Positions 16,271-24,330 of a DNA stretch of 64,000 nt are shown piece by piece (the first letter of the stretch is position 1; the number at the start of each line of letters is the position of its first letter). The position numbers and the translations under genes are program-made. Source of the DNA: Paraclostridium hominis (GTDB lineage Bacteria; Bacillota; Clostridia; Peptostreptococcales; Peptostreptococcaceae). The notes below the pieces were generated by a model, which worked only from the letters and a program-made list of their open reading frames with translations, ran no database searches and was not told where the DNA came from. The stretch covers positions 186,001 to 250,000 of the forward strand of contig NZ_JACRWD010000001.1 of assembly GCF_014306135.1 (NCBI RefSeq). The letters run 5' to 3'.

Positions 16271-17328
16271 ATATAGTTACTAATATAGATTTGAAAATAA
16301 TAAAACCTTTAAAATCAGAGGGGGTTAACTCTAAGTTATATTTAGTTGAAGATACACAAATGGGAAGACAATTTATAATGAAAAAAATTAAAAAATCATC
16401 TTTTAAAAATCCAGATAAATACTTTGAAGAATCAAAAAAGATTTGTAAAGCTAATCATCCTAATATAATAAATATAAATCATGTTTCTTATGATGATGAG
16501 CATATATATATAACTATGCCTTATTATAGAAATGGATCTCTACACCACTTATTAGAAACAAAAAACCTAACTATAAGAGAAATAATAAACTATTCTTTAG
16601 ATTTCTTATCAGCTATTGAATATCTACACAAATTGGGAATTTCTCACTGTGATATAAAACCTAGTAATATACTCATAAATAATGAAAATAAAGCTGTATT
16701 AGCAGATTTTGGATCAGCTGTATATTTAAATAAAGATGGAGTAGGTAAATTAAGAAATGTTTACTATAAACACATAGCACCTGAACAGTGTAAAAGTACA
16801 TTCATAACTAATAAAGTTGATATATACCAAATAGGTACAACTTTATATAGAATGTGCAATGGTAACTTAGAATATAATACTCAATTAAAAAAATATAAAG
16901 ATATAAATATGGTAAAAATTGCATCAGCCAGTGGAAAATTTCCAAAAAGAAATAAGTACTTACCACATGTACCTAGGGCTATGGTAAATATAATAGAAAA
17001 ATGTATAAATGTTAAACCTGAAGAAAGATATGAAAATGTATCTGAAATAATTGCTGATATTGAGAATATAAATGAAAATTTAGATTGGAAATACGAAGGA
17101 AATGATAAACATTATTATTTTACAAGAAAAAATAATGATAATACTATTATGCAAATTATAGTTAGTGAAGATGAAGGTTATTATAATGTGAAAACTGTAA
17201 AATTGAATAAAGAAAATAGAAAGTACAGTGTATATAAGGGTTATTGTTGTGAATATATTGAAAGAAAATCAGATGCTTTTAATGAAGTGAAAAAAATAAT
17301 AGCCTTACTTTCATACCGATCAAAGTAA
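16267..17328 (+). CDS. Serine/threonine protein kinase, non-RD type
   Basis: A 353-residue soluble eukaryotic-like kinase. Lys39 in FIMKKIKK is the ATP-anchoring lysine and Glu54/55 the helix-C glutamate. The catalytic loop HCDIKPSN is at 127-134 (Asp129, Lys131, Asn134), DFG at 147-149 and APE at 171-173. The Arg of the usual HRD motif is Cys128, so activation-loop phosphorylation is probably not needed. The glycine loop is poor (LKSEGVNSKLYLV). Residues 275-353 form a C-terminal beta-rich part with no recognised domain; there is no membrane helix and no PASTA repeats, unlike PrkC. It is not next to a phosphatase. The target is unknown. Confidence 0.88.
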   Translation: MNIVTNIDLKIIKPLKSEGVNSKLYLVEDTQMGRQFIMKKIKKSSFKNPDKYFEESKKICKANHPNIININHVSYDDEHIYITMPYYRNGSLHHLLETKNLTIREIINYSLDFLSAIEYLHKLGISHCDIKPSNILINNENKAVLADFGSAVYLNKDGVGKLRNVYYKHIAPEQCKSTFITNKVDIYQIGTTLYRMCNGNLEYNTQLKKYKDINMVKIASASGKFPKRNKYLPHVPRAMVNIIEKCINVKPEERYENVSEIIADIENINENLDWKYEGNDKHYYFTRKNNDNTIMQIIVSEDEGYYNVKTVKLNKENRKYSVYKGYCCEYIERKSDAFNEVKKIIALLSYRSK

Positions 17329-17335
17329 GGCTTTT
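17301..17335 (+). terminator. Terminator overlapping the kinase stop codon
   Basis: AGCCTTACTTT / AAAGTAAGGCT is a perfect 11-bp stem; its right arm contains the stop codon. Only four T follow, so it may be weak. Confidence 0.6.
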
Positions 17336-17444
17336 AAAGGGGTAAAATATATTATAAAAAGGGGTTTATTAGGGAATATATTTTATTTGGGGAGTAAAAA
17401 TTTAAGGTTATCAGGGGAATAACCTTGTAATAATAATAACAAAG

Positions 17445-17473
17445 TTCGACAAAGCTGTCAACAATTTTCGACA
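17445..17473. promoter_or_regulatory. Two Spo0A-type (0A) boxes
   Basis: TTCGACA occurs at 17445-17451 and again at 17467-17473. Each is the exact complement of the 0A-box core TGTCGAA, and they are 22 bases apart, about two helical turns. They lie 80-105 bases before the secreted-protein gene at 17552. Two exact hits in one short AT-rich spacer are unlikely by chance. Confidence 0.5.
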
Positions 17474-17551
17474 AAAAATATTAAAAAAATATATGAATGA
17501 AAAAACATCCTTTGAACAAACTATACCATATTATGTTATAGGAGGAAATTA

Positions 17552-18040
17552 ATGATATACAAGATAAAAAGGATATTTTTAATTTTAAGCATTTTAAGTT
17601 TATATATAATAAGTAAAAATAATGTAATTGCATTAGAGAACAATAGAAATATTATATATAATGATATTAATATCAATTATAATGACACCTTAGATATAAA
17701 AGTAAAAAAAGTTGATTTGAAAAACAAAAAAGTAAAATTAGATAAAAATTATGAAGGAATGGCTATAATAACATTAGAAGTTAAAAATAAGGATGTAGTA
17801 GATGTAGAATTATCTAATATAGATGTATATCCATACCAAAATCATAAATCTACAGAATGCTTTGTAATAACTCAACAAGGAGAAGTTACAGGTATGATTG
17901 GTAATTTACAAAGAGGAGATAAAAAAGATATTAAAATAGGTGTAGCTTTAGAAAGTTTAAAATCACCATTAAGATTAGAATTTAAAAATATTGATAAATT
18001 TCAACAATACCAAGTTATCAAAAATATTAATTTAAAATAA
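17552..18040 (+). CDS. Secreted protein, DUF4352-like
   Basis: A 162-residue exported protein. Signal peptide at about 1-29 (KIKR, hydrophobic core, VIALEN). The mature part is a beta-sandwich-like domain whose pattern MAIITLEVKNKDVVDVEL ... NIDVYPYQNHKST ... GNLQRGDKKDIKIGVAL ... PLRLEFKNI resembles the immunoglobulin-like DUF4352 domain found in many secreted Firmicute proteins. No lipobox is present. The family call is tentative. The gene has a strong AGGAGG site and stands behind two Spo0A-type boxes, which would tie its expression to entry into sporulation or stationary phase. Confidence 0.6.
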   Translation: MIYKIKRIFLILSILSLYIISKNNVIALENNRNIIYNDININYNDTLDIKVKKVDLKNKKVKLDKNYEGMAIITLEVKNKDVVDVELSNIDVYPYQNHKSTECFVITQQGEVTGMIGNLQRGDKKDIKIGVALESLKSPLRLEFKNIDKFQQYQVIKNINLK

Positions 18041-18072
18041 AAAAAGAAAAGCAATTTGCTTTTCTTTTTTTA
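18040..18072. terminator. Bidirectional terminator
   Basis: AAAAAAAGAAAAGCAA pairs with TTGCTTTTCTTTTTTT between the secreted-protein gene and the convergent ferredoxin gene. Confidence 0.85.
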
Positions 18073-18078
18073 TATGTA

Positions 18079-18249
18079 TTATTCTGGTTGAGGAGCATCA
18101 ACAGGACATACGCTGTTGCAAGTTCCACAGTCTATACATGCTTCTGAATCTATAACATATTTATCATCACCAGCAGATATACAACTAACTGGACATTCAG
18201 GTTCACAAGCTCCACAACTTATACAAGCATCACTTATTTTATAAGCCAT
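18079..18249 (-). CDS. 2[4Fe-4S] ferredoxin
   Basis: A 56-residue gene that is easy to miss. The protein starts MAYKISDACISCGACEPECP and has two CxxCxxCxxxC clusters: Cys9, 12, 15, 19 and Cys38, 41, 44, 48. Size and spacing are those of classic clostridial-type ferredoxin, the low-potential electron carrier for pyruvate:ferredoxin oxidoreductase and hydrogenase. GGAGG lies eight bases before the ATG at 18249. It ends seven bases from the shared terminator, so it is a single-gene unit read from the right. Confidence 0.95.
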   Translation of the reverse strand: MAYKISDACISCGACEPECPVSCISAGDDKYVIDSEACIDCGTCNSVCPVDAPQPE

Positions 18250-18459
18250 AATAAATACCTCCTAAAAAATTATTCAAGTATATTTATACCACTAAATTTA
18301 AATCTTAAACAAAAAAATATAAATTTTTTAAATTAAATTTAAATAATTATAGTTAAAATATATAACAATATAAATCAAAGGATAAAATGAATTTTACTCT
18401 TTGATTTATTTGGAATAAAAAGGTATAATTACTCATATATTTAAAAAGGAGCGTAAAAA

Positions 18460-19365
18460 ATGAGTTATTATGATGATGAAAAAAATAAAATAAGACGTAA
18501 AAAAGTTAGCTCTAATAATACAAGCTCAAGATCTCAAACTAACCATAAAAGGGTGGAAAACAAAACTGAGAATAAACAAACAAATAATAATAGAAACAAT
18601 TATTCAAGCAAAGGAAAAAGAGCTAATAAAGGTAGAGCTAAAAAGAAAAAAAAGTCTAAAATGTTTGTTAGTATAATAAAGAAATTACTAATATTTTTAT
18701 TGATAATATCTTTTATAGGAGCTATATCAGCAAATGTAATTATGAATATAGCATTAAAAGATAGTCCTAAACCTACATATTCTTATATGAAAGAAAAGTC
18801 AGTAAGCAGTGAATATGTAAGTATAAGCAAAATACCAGTGGATCTCCAACATGCAATAGTATCTATAGAAGATGAAAGATTCTTTGATCATAAAGGAGTA
18901 GATTACTTATCTTTAACTAGGTCAGTTGTTCATAATATATTTAGTAAAAGTACACAAGGTGGAAGTACATTAGAAATGCAAGTTTCTAAGAATCTTTTAA
19001 CGAGTATGGATCAAACTATAAAACGTAAGATTAAAGATATATACAATGCAAGACAAATGGACAAGAATATGAATAAACGAGAAATATTAGAACTTTACTT
19101 AAATAATATGTATTTGGGAAAAGGCATATATGGAGCTCAAAAAGGAGCGCAAGTTTATTTTGGAAAAGATGTAAGTGAATTAAACTTAGGAGAATGCGCT
19201 TTACTTGCAGGCATAACAAATAGACCTGGATTATATTCTAAAGATTATAATGCAGCTAAAAAAAGAAGAGACATAATTCTTTATAAAATGCAGGAATTAG
19301 GATATATAACAAAAGATGAATATGAAAAAGCTAAAAAAGAAGAAACTCCAATGAATATTAAATAA
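18460..19365 (+). CDS. Monofunctional peptidoglycan glycosyltransferase (GT51)
   Basis: A 301-residue protein. A 65-residue very basic and Asn-rich cytoplasmic head precedes one membrane helix (about 71-95). The glycosyltransferase domain follows at about 110-295. The catalytic Glu137 is in IEDERFFDHKG, the second motif is TQGGSTLEMQVSKNLL, and EILELYLNNMYLGKGIYG is motif three. There is no transpeptidase domain, so it polymerises lipid II glycan strands only. GGSTLEMQ replaces the common GGSTITQQ. A gene for a Cys-pair protein follows after 12 bases. Confidence 0.9.
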   Translation: MSYYDDEKNKIRRKKVSSNNTSSRSQTNHKRVENKTENKQTNNNRNNYSSKGKRANKGRAKKKKKSKMFVSIIKKLLIFLLIISFIGAISANVIMNIALKDSPKPTYSYMKEKSVSSEYVSISKIPVDLQHAIVSIEDERFFDHKGVDYLSLTRSVVHNIFSKSTQGGSTLEMQVSKNLLTSMDQTIKRKIKDIYNARQMDKNMNKREILELYLNNMYLGKGIYGAQKGAQVYFGKDVSELNLGECALLAGITNRPGLYSKDYNAAKKRRDIILYKMQELGYITKDEYEKAKKEETPMNIK

Positions 19366-19377
19366 AAGAGGTGTAGT

Positions 19378-19797
19378 ATGAGTATTTATAAATTTAAGTT
19401 TAATGAAAAAGATTATGAATTATCTAAAGAAAATTGTAGTGGATTAATAAATGATGAAGAAAAGCCAGTATCAAATATTAATTTAGATGATATATTAAAT
19501 ATTTTAAATCAAGCACAAGATGTAGACTTCGATTTAGAATATTATCAAGAGGCATGTCCAGAATGTTTAACAGGAGTAAAAGAAAAACAAAAATTCTTTG
19601 GATTCTTAGAATATCACTTTTATATATTTACTAAAGATGGTAAGTTTGTAATAAGCGATATAAGTAAAGACTATGAAGGTTTATCATTTAATAAATTAAG
19701 TAGAGCTGGAAAAGTAGATGATAGTTATATAGTTAGCGTAATAATGTGTGAACACTGCCTAGATTATATAATTCAAATAGAAAACTGTATAGTATAA
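19378..19797 (+). CDS. Conserved hypothetical protein with CPEC/CEHC pairs
   Basis: A 139-residue soluble acidic protein. Two Cys pairs, ACPECL at about 64-67 and MCEHCL at about 122-125, could bind one zinc ion between them. The rest is a mixed alpha/beta pattern (MSIYKFKFNEKDYELSKENC at the start, FFGFLEYHFYIFTKDGKFVIS in the middle). It resembles a small clostridial family of unknown function (DUF3785, from memory, not certain). It follows the glycosyltransferase gene by 12 bases with AAAGAGGTG as ribosome site, so the two are co-transcribed. Confidence 0.7.
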   Translation: MSIYKFKFNEKDYELSKENCSGLINDEEKPVSNINLDDILNILNQAQDVDFDLEYYQEACPECLTGVKEKQKFFGFLEYHFYIFTKDGKFVISDISKDYEGLSFNKLSRAGKVDDSYIVSVIMCEHCLDYIIQIENCIV

Positions 19798-19828
19798 AAA
19801 AAGCTGCATTCTATGCAGCTTTTTTATT
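19797..19828. terminator. Bidirectional terminator
   Basis: AAAAAAGCTGCAT / ATGCAGCTTTTTT with a TCT loop, shared by the plus-strand gene ending at 19797 and the minus-strand gene to the right. Confidence 0.9.
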
Positions 19829-19981
19829 ATTTGTTATCGTCCTTATCTTCTTTATTTTCTTTTTTTCTATGTTACGTTCAATATAATAATTCTTATACGT
19901 ATGGGTACTTTCTACAAAGCCAATACTTTTTAACATTGAATCAAATTCTTCTGGAGTTGGTATATCTTTTTTATCACACAT
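19811..19981 (-). CDS. Small hypothetical protein, possible -1 frameshift gene
   Basis: ATG at 19981 follows GGAGG by eight bases and opens a 56-codon ORF starting MCDKKDIPTPEEFDSMLKS. At codons 39-41 the message reads GAA AAA AAG, i.e. the slippery heptamer A AAA AAG (19859-19865). In frame zero the end turns into a basic stretch and the ORF stops inside the terminator stem. In the -1 frame it ends KENKEDKDDNK with TAA at 19827-19829, one base before the stem, giving 51 residues. The gene lies downstream of the SIMPL gene on the same strand. Either a programmed frameshift, a homopolymer variant or simply the zero-frame product; no function known. Confidence 0.55.
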   Translation of the reverse strand: MCDKKDIPTPEEFDSMLKSIGFVESTHTYKNYYIERNIEKKKIKKIRTITNNKKAA

Positions 19982-20017
19982 TAAAATATCCTCCTTTTCT
20001 ATTTTATTTAATAAAAA

Positions 20018-20656
20018 TTATAAATAAGTATTAAAAATCATATTAACTTGAGCTGTAACTTCTAAATCTCCTGAAGATAAATATGAAGAACCAGAATAGG
20101 ATACATTTTTTTGACTTATAGAGTATTGAGATATACTATTTTCAGATATATTTTCAGGAAGTGGTCTCAACTTAATTGAAAGACTTTTAGCTAAAAGTGA
20201 AGATTTATTTAAGGCATCTTGAGTAGCTTTTAAAAGAGCTTCATTATAATGAGGCGATACATTAGATATAGTAAATGTTAAATTAACATTACTATTAGCT
20301 CCATTTTCAATAGCTAAAGTATAAATATCACCTAAATTTTCTAAATTAGATACTTCTATTCTTATAGTAGTCGTTATTTCATAAGCTATCAATTCATTTG
20401 TTACATTATCATACCTTTTATTTATAGTTACATCATCTGCATTTATTTTTTCTCTTGGAATACCAAAGTCTGATAAACTTAATATAATGTTATTTACAGT
20501 ATTAGCATTTTCTACTTGAGCTACCTGAACATCTTTATTAGATGTTGTAACTCCAACTGTTAATATTGCCAAATCGGCTTTAACTTTAACTATTCCAACT
20601 CCATTTACAGATAACTGTCCTTTTTCTCTCATTGTATTCATATTCATATACTGCAT
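20018..20656 (-). CDS. SIMPL domain protein (DUF541, YggE-like)
   Basis: A 212-residue protein with the SIMPL layout: GQLSVNGVGIVKVKADLAILTVGVTTSNKDVQVAQ at the start, a central block GIPREKINADDVTINKRYD, then LTFTISNVSPHYNEALLKATQDALNKSSLLAKSL and a beta-strand end. YggE-type relatives are periplasmic and lower oxidative stress; this one has no signal peptide, which is common in Firmicutes. Function unknown. AAGGAGG precedes the ATG. The small gene at 19811-19981 follows on the same strand. Confidence 0.85.
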   Translation of the reverse strand: MQYMNMNTMREKGQLSVNGVGIVKVKADLAILTVGVTTSNKDVQVAQVENANTVNNIILSLSDFGIPREKINADDVTINKRYDNVTNELIAYEITTTIRIEVSNLENLGDIYTLAIENGANSNVNLTFTISNVSPHYNEALLKATQDALNKSSLLAKSLSIKLRPLPENISENSISQYSISQKNVSYSGSSYLSSGDLEVTAQVNMIFNTYL

Positions 20657-20813
20657 AAATTACCTCCTTTAAAATTACATTTAGTATAAATATACTAATA
20701 AATAAGAGAAATTATGATTACAGTATAATAGAAAGCTAGCAAAGTATTGTATAGATGCAAGAGACATTAAAAGATAGTATAATAAATTAATATATTAAAA
20801 TTAGGAGGAGCGT

Positions 20814-22088
20814 ATGCAACCATTAGCAGATAGATTAAGACCACAACAAATAGAAGATATGGTAGGACAATCTCATATAATAGGCAAAGGAAAAATTATA
20901 AATAAACTTATAGAAAATAAAACCATTCCAAATATGATACTATATGGACCTCCTGGAACTGGAAAAACTACGTTGGCAAATATAATTGCTAATGTTACAG
21001 GCAAAAAATATGTAAAATTAAATGCTGTAAACTGTGGGGTTAAAGAAATAAATGAAGTTATAGATTCTGCTAAAAGAGATTTATTTTCATACAATGGTAT
21101 AATTTTAATGCTAGATGAGATTCAGGCATTAAATAGAAAACAGCAACAATCCTTACTTGAAGTTATTGAAGATGGATCGGTAACATTAATTGCAAGTACA
21201 GCTGATAATCCATATTTTGTAGTATATAAAGCTATTTTAAGTAGAAGCACTATATTTGAATTTAAACAAATAAATAAAGAAGATATACTTAAAGGACTTC
21301 AAAGGGCAGTAGAAAGACTAAAAAGTATTAATACATATGATAGTATTAATGTTGAAGATAAAGCACTAGAATATATAGCACAGACTTGCAATGGAGATAT
21401 GAGAAGTGCGTTAAATAAATTAGAATTAGTTTTTAATGTAGGAATAGATATTGTTTCTAACACTGTAAATATAACTCTAGATAATGTAATAGAGTGTTCG
21501 AGTGTAAAAATGTTAAATTACGATAAAGGTGGAGATGATGGATATTCTATACTTTCAGCATTTCACAAATCTTTAAGAGGCTCTGATATAGATGCATCTA
21601 TACACTATCTAGCAAGACTTATTAAGGCTGGAGATATTCAAGGAATAACTAGAAGATTACTTTGTGTAGCAAGTGAAGATGTAGGACTAGCAGTGCCACA
21701 GGCTATAACTATAACTGAAGCTTGTGTTTCATCTGCACTGCAATTAGGGTTTCCAGAAGCACGAATACCTCTTTCGCAAGCTACTATTTATTTAGCACAG
21801 TGTCCAAAATCAAATTCAGCAGTTATGGCTATAGAATCAGCATTAGCAGACTTAGACAATATAGAAACAGGAGACATTCCTCTACATTTAAAAGATGCAC
21901 ATTATTTAGGTGCTAAAAATTTAGGTAGAGGTGTTGATTATAAGTATCCTCATAATTATCCTAATCATTATGTAAAACAACAATACCTACCAGATGCTAT
22001 AAAAGATAAAAAGTATTATATTCCAGGAGAAAATAAAAATGAAAAATCATTTGAACAATATTGGAATAGTGTGAAAAATAACAAATAA
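20814..22088 (+). CDS. rarA: Replication-associated recombination protein A (RarA/MgsA) AAA+ ATPase
   Basis: A 424-residue AAA+ ATPase. MQPLADRLRPQQIEDMVGQ is the standard N-terminus, Walker A GPPGTGKT lies at 45-52, and Walker B LMLDEIQ is followed by the RuvB/clamp-loader-like sensor region STADNPYFVVYKAILSRS. The MgsA C-terminal block contains SAFHKSLRGSD, RRLLCVASEDVGLA and QATIYLAQCPKSNSAV. The protein acts at stalled forks with SSB. Single gene with AGGAGG upstream and a terminator behind. Confidence 0.95.
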   Translation: MQPLADRLRPQQIEDMVGQSHIIGKGKIINKLIENKTIPNMILYGPPGTGKTTLANIIANVTGKKYVKLNAVNCGVKEINEVIDSAKRDLFSYNGIILMLDEIQALNRKQQQSLLEVIEDGSVTLIASTADNPYFVVYKAILSRSTIFEFKQINKEDILKGLQRAVERLKSINTYDSINVEDKALEYIAQTCNGDMRSALNKLELVFNVGIDIVSNTVNITLDNVIECSSVKMLNYDKGGDDGYSILSAFHKSLRGSDIDASIHYLARLIKAGDIQGITRRLLCVASEDVGLAVPQAITITEACVSSALQLGFPEARIPLSQATIYLAQCPKSNSAVMAIESALADLDNIETGDIPLHLKDAHYLGAKNLGRGVDYKYPHNYPNHYVKQQYLPDAIKDKKYYIPGENKNEKSFEQYWNSVKNNK

Positions 22089-22127
22089 AAATAATGGTGG
22101 TAAAATGTTTACTACCATTATTTTTAT
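22086..22127. terminator. Terminator between rarA and the convergent gene
   Basis: AAAATAATGGTGGTAAA pairs with TTTACTACCATTATTTT, with T-rich and A-rich flanks. Confidence 0.85.
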
Positions 22128-22138
22128 GCAAAATTTAA

Positions 22139-22696
22139 CTATACTCTTTTATAAATAATTGGATCAACAAATCCAAAAGTTATCTTATCATTTTTATAGA
22201 AAACTTCACTTACATACAAAGTTGAAGCTTCTATCTTTTCTTTAAGCTCAAATTTAGTAACAGGAGTGAAATAACTAATACTTTCGCCTGTAAATACACC
22301 ATTACACTCATTATATATCATAGGTGTAAACTTTTCTGATTTAACTAAATTGTTATAGTCCATAACTAAATCATGATTATCATTTCTAAAATCCTCTTTA
22401 GATATTTCCTTAGGAAGCTCATAAGAAGTTAAAACAACTTTATTATCTTCATTCAAAGTAAATAAAAATAAATGAGGCAAGATATTGTTAAAGTTTCCTT
22501 GTTTATAATAACTTTCTTCTATAACAAAATAACCATCAAAATTATCCGGTAAGTTTTTAATCTTATTATTACATATGCCATTTATATGTTTTGCATAAGG
22601 ATGTTTTATATCACCATTTTTAAGCTCTTTTTCTATTTGTTCGTCGTTATTAAATGTACCGCATAAATTTTTTACAAATATATCTAATACAGTCAT
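22139..22696 (-). CDS. Hypothetical protein, weak CpcT/CpeT resemblance
   Basis: A 185-residue soluble protein. I do not firmly recognise it. The order of motifs, LCGTFNNDEQIEKEL, then HPYAKHINGICNNKI, GYFVIEESYYKQGN, LPHLFLFTL, VVLTSYELP and YNECNGVFTG, recalls the CpcT/CpeT chromophore-lyase family of cyanobacteria, which also occurs in non-photosynthetic bacteria. That would make it a small calycin-like barrel able to hold a hydrophobic ligand. The match is by eye only. It is a single gene, divergent from the GNAT gene, with a weakly placed GAAGGA upstream of the ATG. Confidence 0.5.
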   Translation of the reverse strand: MTVLDIFVKNLCGTFNNDEQIEKELKNGDIKHPYAKHINGICNNKIKNLPDNFDGYFVIEESYYKQGNFNNILPHLFLFTLNEDNKVVLTSYELPKEISKEDFRNDNHDLVMDYNNLVKSEKFTPMIYNECNGVFTGESISYFTPVTKFELKEKIEASTLYVSEVFYKNDKITFGFVDPIIYKRV

Positions 22697-22919
22697 AATT
22701 AATCCTTCTTTCTTAAGTTTGATATTTAGTTACTAAAAAGCTTAATTCTTTAAAATAAATTTACCACTAGAAAAAATTTATTACAAGTATGTTTATTGAA
22801 AAAATTTCCAAAAGATTTATATGCAAATATGTTTATGAAGGAAAGAATTAATTAAGCTAGAATAATTAATTTATTAAAAACATATTATTTAACATAAAAT
22901 TTAAGTATCGGAGGCTATA

Positions 22920-23690
22920 ATGATTTTAAAGTTAAGTGAAGATTATGATAATCAACTTATTAATTATTTAAATCAAGAAGAAAATTTTAATTTAGTAATC
23001 GGTGAGGATATAAAAAGATATGGATATGATAATTGTTTTTTTAACATATGGGCAAACTTTGATTTAGTTGGTAACATAAAAGGTCTATTAATTCAGTATT
23101 TTGATATACTTACACTTTATTCTTATGATAATGATGATGTAGTTAGCTTTGTTAATTATATAAACAAACTACCGTATAGAGTTATAAATGGTAAAATAGA
23201 TACTTTAAAATATATAGAACCTTATATTTCTTATGGTAAAAAAAGAATAGTAAATTTTTGTGCATTAAAAAATTTAAAATTTTTAAATGATTATGAAATA
23301 GATTCAAGCGTAAAAAAAATAAGATTTGGGAAGATAAATAAAATACTAGAGCTTTATGAAAATATAGGCGAATTTGAAAATACTACTATAAAGAGTATAA
23401 AAAGTAATTTGAAAAGTGGAAGAGGTTATTATATAGAAGAAAATAAAAAAGTAGTATCTATGGCAAAATCAACTTCTGAAAATAGCACTCATGCTATGGT
23501 TGTAGGTGTAGGAACTCACCCAATGTATAGAAATAAAGGATATGCAACTAAATGCGTGGTAAAATTATGTAATAGTTTATTAAATGATAAAAAAACACCT
23601 TGTCTTTTTTATGATAATGAAGAGGCAGGAAAAATTTATAAAAAAATAGGGTTTAAAGAACTAGGTCAGTGGGTAAATTATTATAAGTGA
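22920..23690 (+). CDS. GNAT family N-acetyltransferase
   Basis: A 256-residue protein. Residues 1-125 form an N-terminal domain without motif; residues 130-256 carry the GNAT fold. The acetyl-CoA pyrophosphate loop is VGVGTHPMYRNKGYATK, and LFYDNEEAGKIYKKIGFKEL is the usual end of the fold with its Tyr. The substrate cannot be told. The two-part layout matches FR47-like acetyltransferases of Firmicutes. CGGAGG lies about seven bases before the ATG; a terminator follows. Confidence 0.8.
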   Translation: MILKLSEDYDNQLINYLNQEENFNLVIGEDIKRYGYDNCFFNIWANFDLVGNIKGLLIQYFDILTLYSYDNDDVVSFVNYINKLPYRVINGKIDTLKYIEPYISYGKKRIVNFCALKNLKFLNDYEIDSSVKKIRFGKINKILELYENIGEFENTTIKSIKSNLKSGRGYYIEENKKVVSMAKSTSENSTHAMVVGVGTHPMYRNKGYATKCVVKLCNSLLNDKKTPCLFYDNEEAGKIYKKIGFKELGQWVNYYK

Positions 23691-23697
23691 ATTTATT

Positions 23698-23734
23698 TAA
23701 AGGAGTGAATAATATTAGAATTTACTCCTTTTTT
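23698..23734 (+). terminator. Rho-independent terminator
   Basis: AAAGGAGTGAAT / ATTTACTCCTTTT stem with a T tract after the GNAT gene. Confidence 0.85.
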
Positions 23735-23764
23735 AATTCCTAGAAAAATACTATGAATTTAATG

Positions 23765-23793
23765 TTGACAAAAATACTATGATATAATAAAAT
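23765..23793 (+). promoter_or_regulatory. Promoter of the iscR-nifS-nifU operon
   Basis: Consensus TTGACA at 23765-23770, 17 bases, then TAAAAT at 23788-23793. A TATAAT at 23783 is too close to pair with this -35. Confidence 0.65.
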
Positions 23794-23808
23794 AAATTTG
23801 AAGATAAA

Positions 23809-23833
23809 ACCTAGTAAGTTAGTCGGGAATACC
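23809..23833 (+). promoter_or_regulatory. Candidate Rrf2 (IscR/CymR) operator
   Basis: ACCTAGTAAGTTAGTCGGGAATACC region: CTAGTAAGTTAG around a short centre and the GTCGGGAAT block resemble the boxes bound by CymR/IscR-type regulators. It lies 15-40 bases after the -10, where binding would shut off the operon that encodes the regulator. Confidence 0.45.
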
Positions 23834-23856
23834 TATTTGAAAAGAAGGTGTAAAAA

Positions 23857-24312
23857 ATGAAGCTATCAACTAAAGGTAGATACGGACTAAAAGCAATGTT
23901 TGAGCTTTCACTTACTCAAAGAGATGGACCAGTACCATTAAGGCAGATAGCTCAAAGACAAAATATATCAGAACAATATCTTGAACAGATATTTTCATCA
24001 CTTAAAAAGTCTGGATTGATAAAAAGTGTAAGAGGTGCTCAAGGAGGATATTTATTAGGTAAAGAACCTAAAGATATAACAGTTGGAGATATACTAAGAG
24101 TACTTGAGGGACCTATTTCAATTTCAGATTGTGTAATGGATGAACATGCATGTGAAAACTCTGGAATTTGCGTTGCCAAAGTTGTTTGGGAAAGAATTAA
24201 GCAAGGGATAGAGGATGTTATAAACTCAATAACACTTCAAGATATGGTAGATGATTATAATAAAAATAAAAATAAAAATATAAATGATATAACAGATTTA
24301 ATTATAAAATAG
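23857..24312 (+). CDS. iscR: Rrf2 family transcriptional regulator IscR/CymR
   Basis: A 151-residue Rrf2 regulator. KLSTKGRYGLKAMFELSL opens the winged-helix domain, and ISEQYLEQIFSSLKKSGLIKSVRGAQGGYLL contains the recognition helix and wing. Three cysteines in DCVMDEHACENSGICVA stand in the [Fe-S] ligand region of IscR. In Firmicutes such proteins sense Fe-S status or, with cysteine synthase, cysteine supply (CymR). Being first in an operon with cysteine desulfurase and scaffold genes favours an IscR role; C. difficile has a CymR-like homologue in this same place, so the exact signal remains open. The C-terminus is Asn/Lys-rich. Confidence 0.9.
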   Translation: MKLSTKGRYGLKAMFELSLTQRDGPVPLRQIAQRQNISEQYLEQIFSSLKKSGLIKSVRGAQGGYLLGKEPKDITVGDILRVLEGPISISDCVMDEHACENSGICVAKVVWERIKQGIEDVINSITLQDMVDDYNKNKNKNINDITDLIIK

Positions 24313-24330
24313 ATTTAGGAGATGAATAAA

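Noticed and set aside
19813..20034. Plus-strand ORF of 73 codons
   Set aside because: It starts inside a terminator and runs antisense to the small gene and to the end of the SIMPL gene; no ribosome site.
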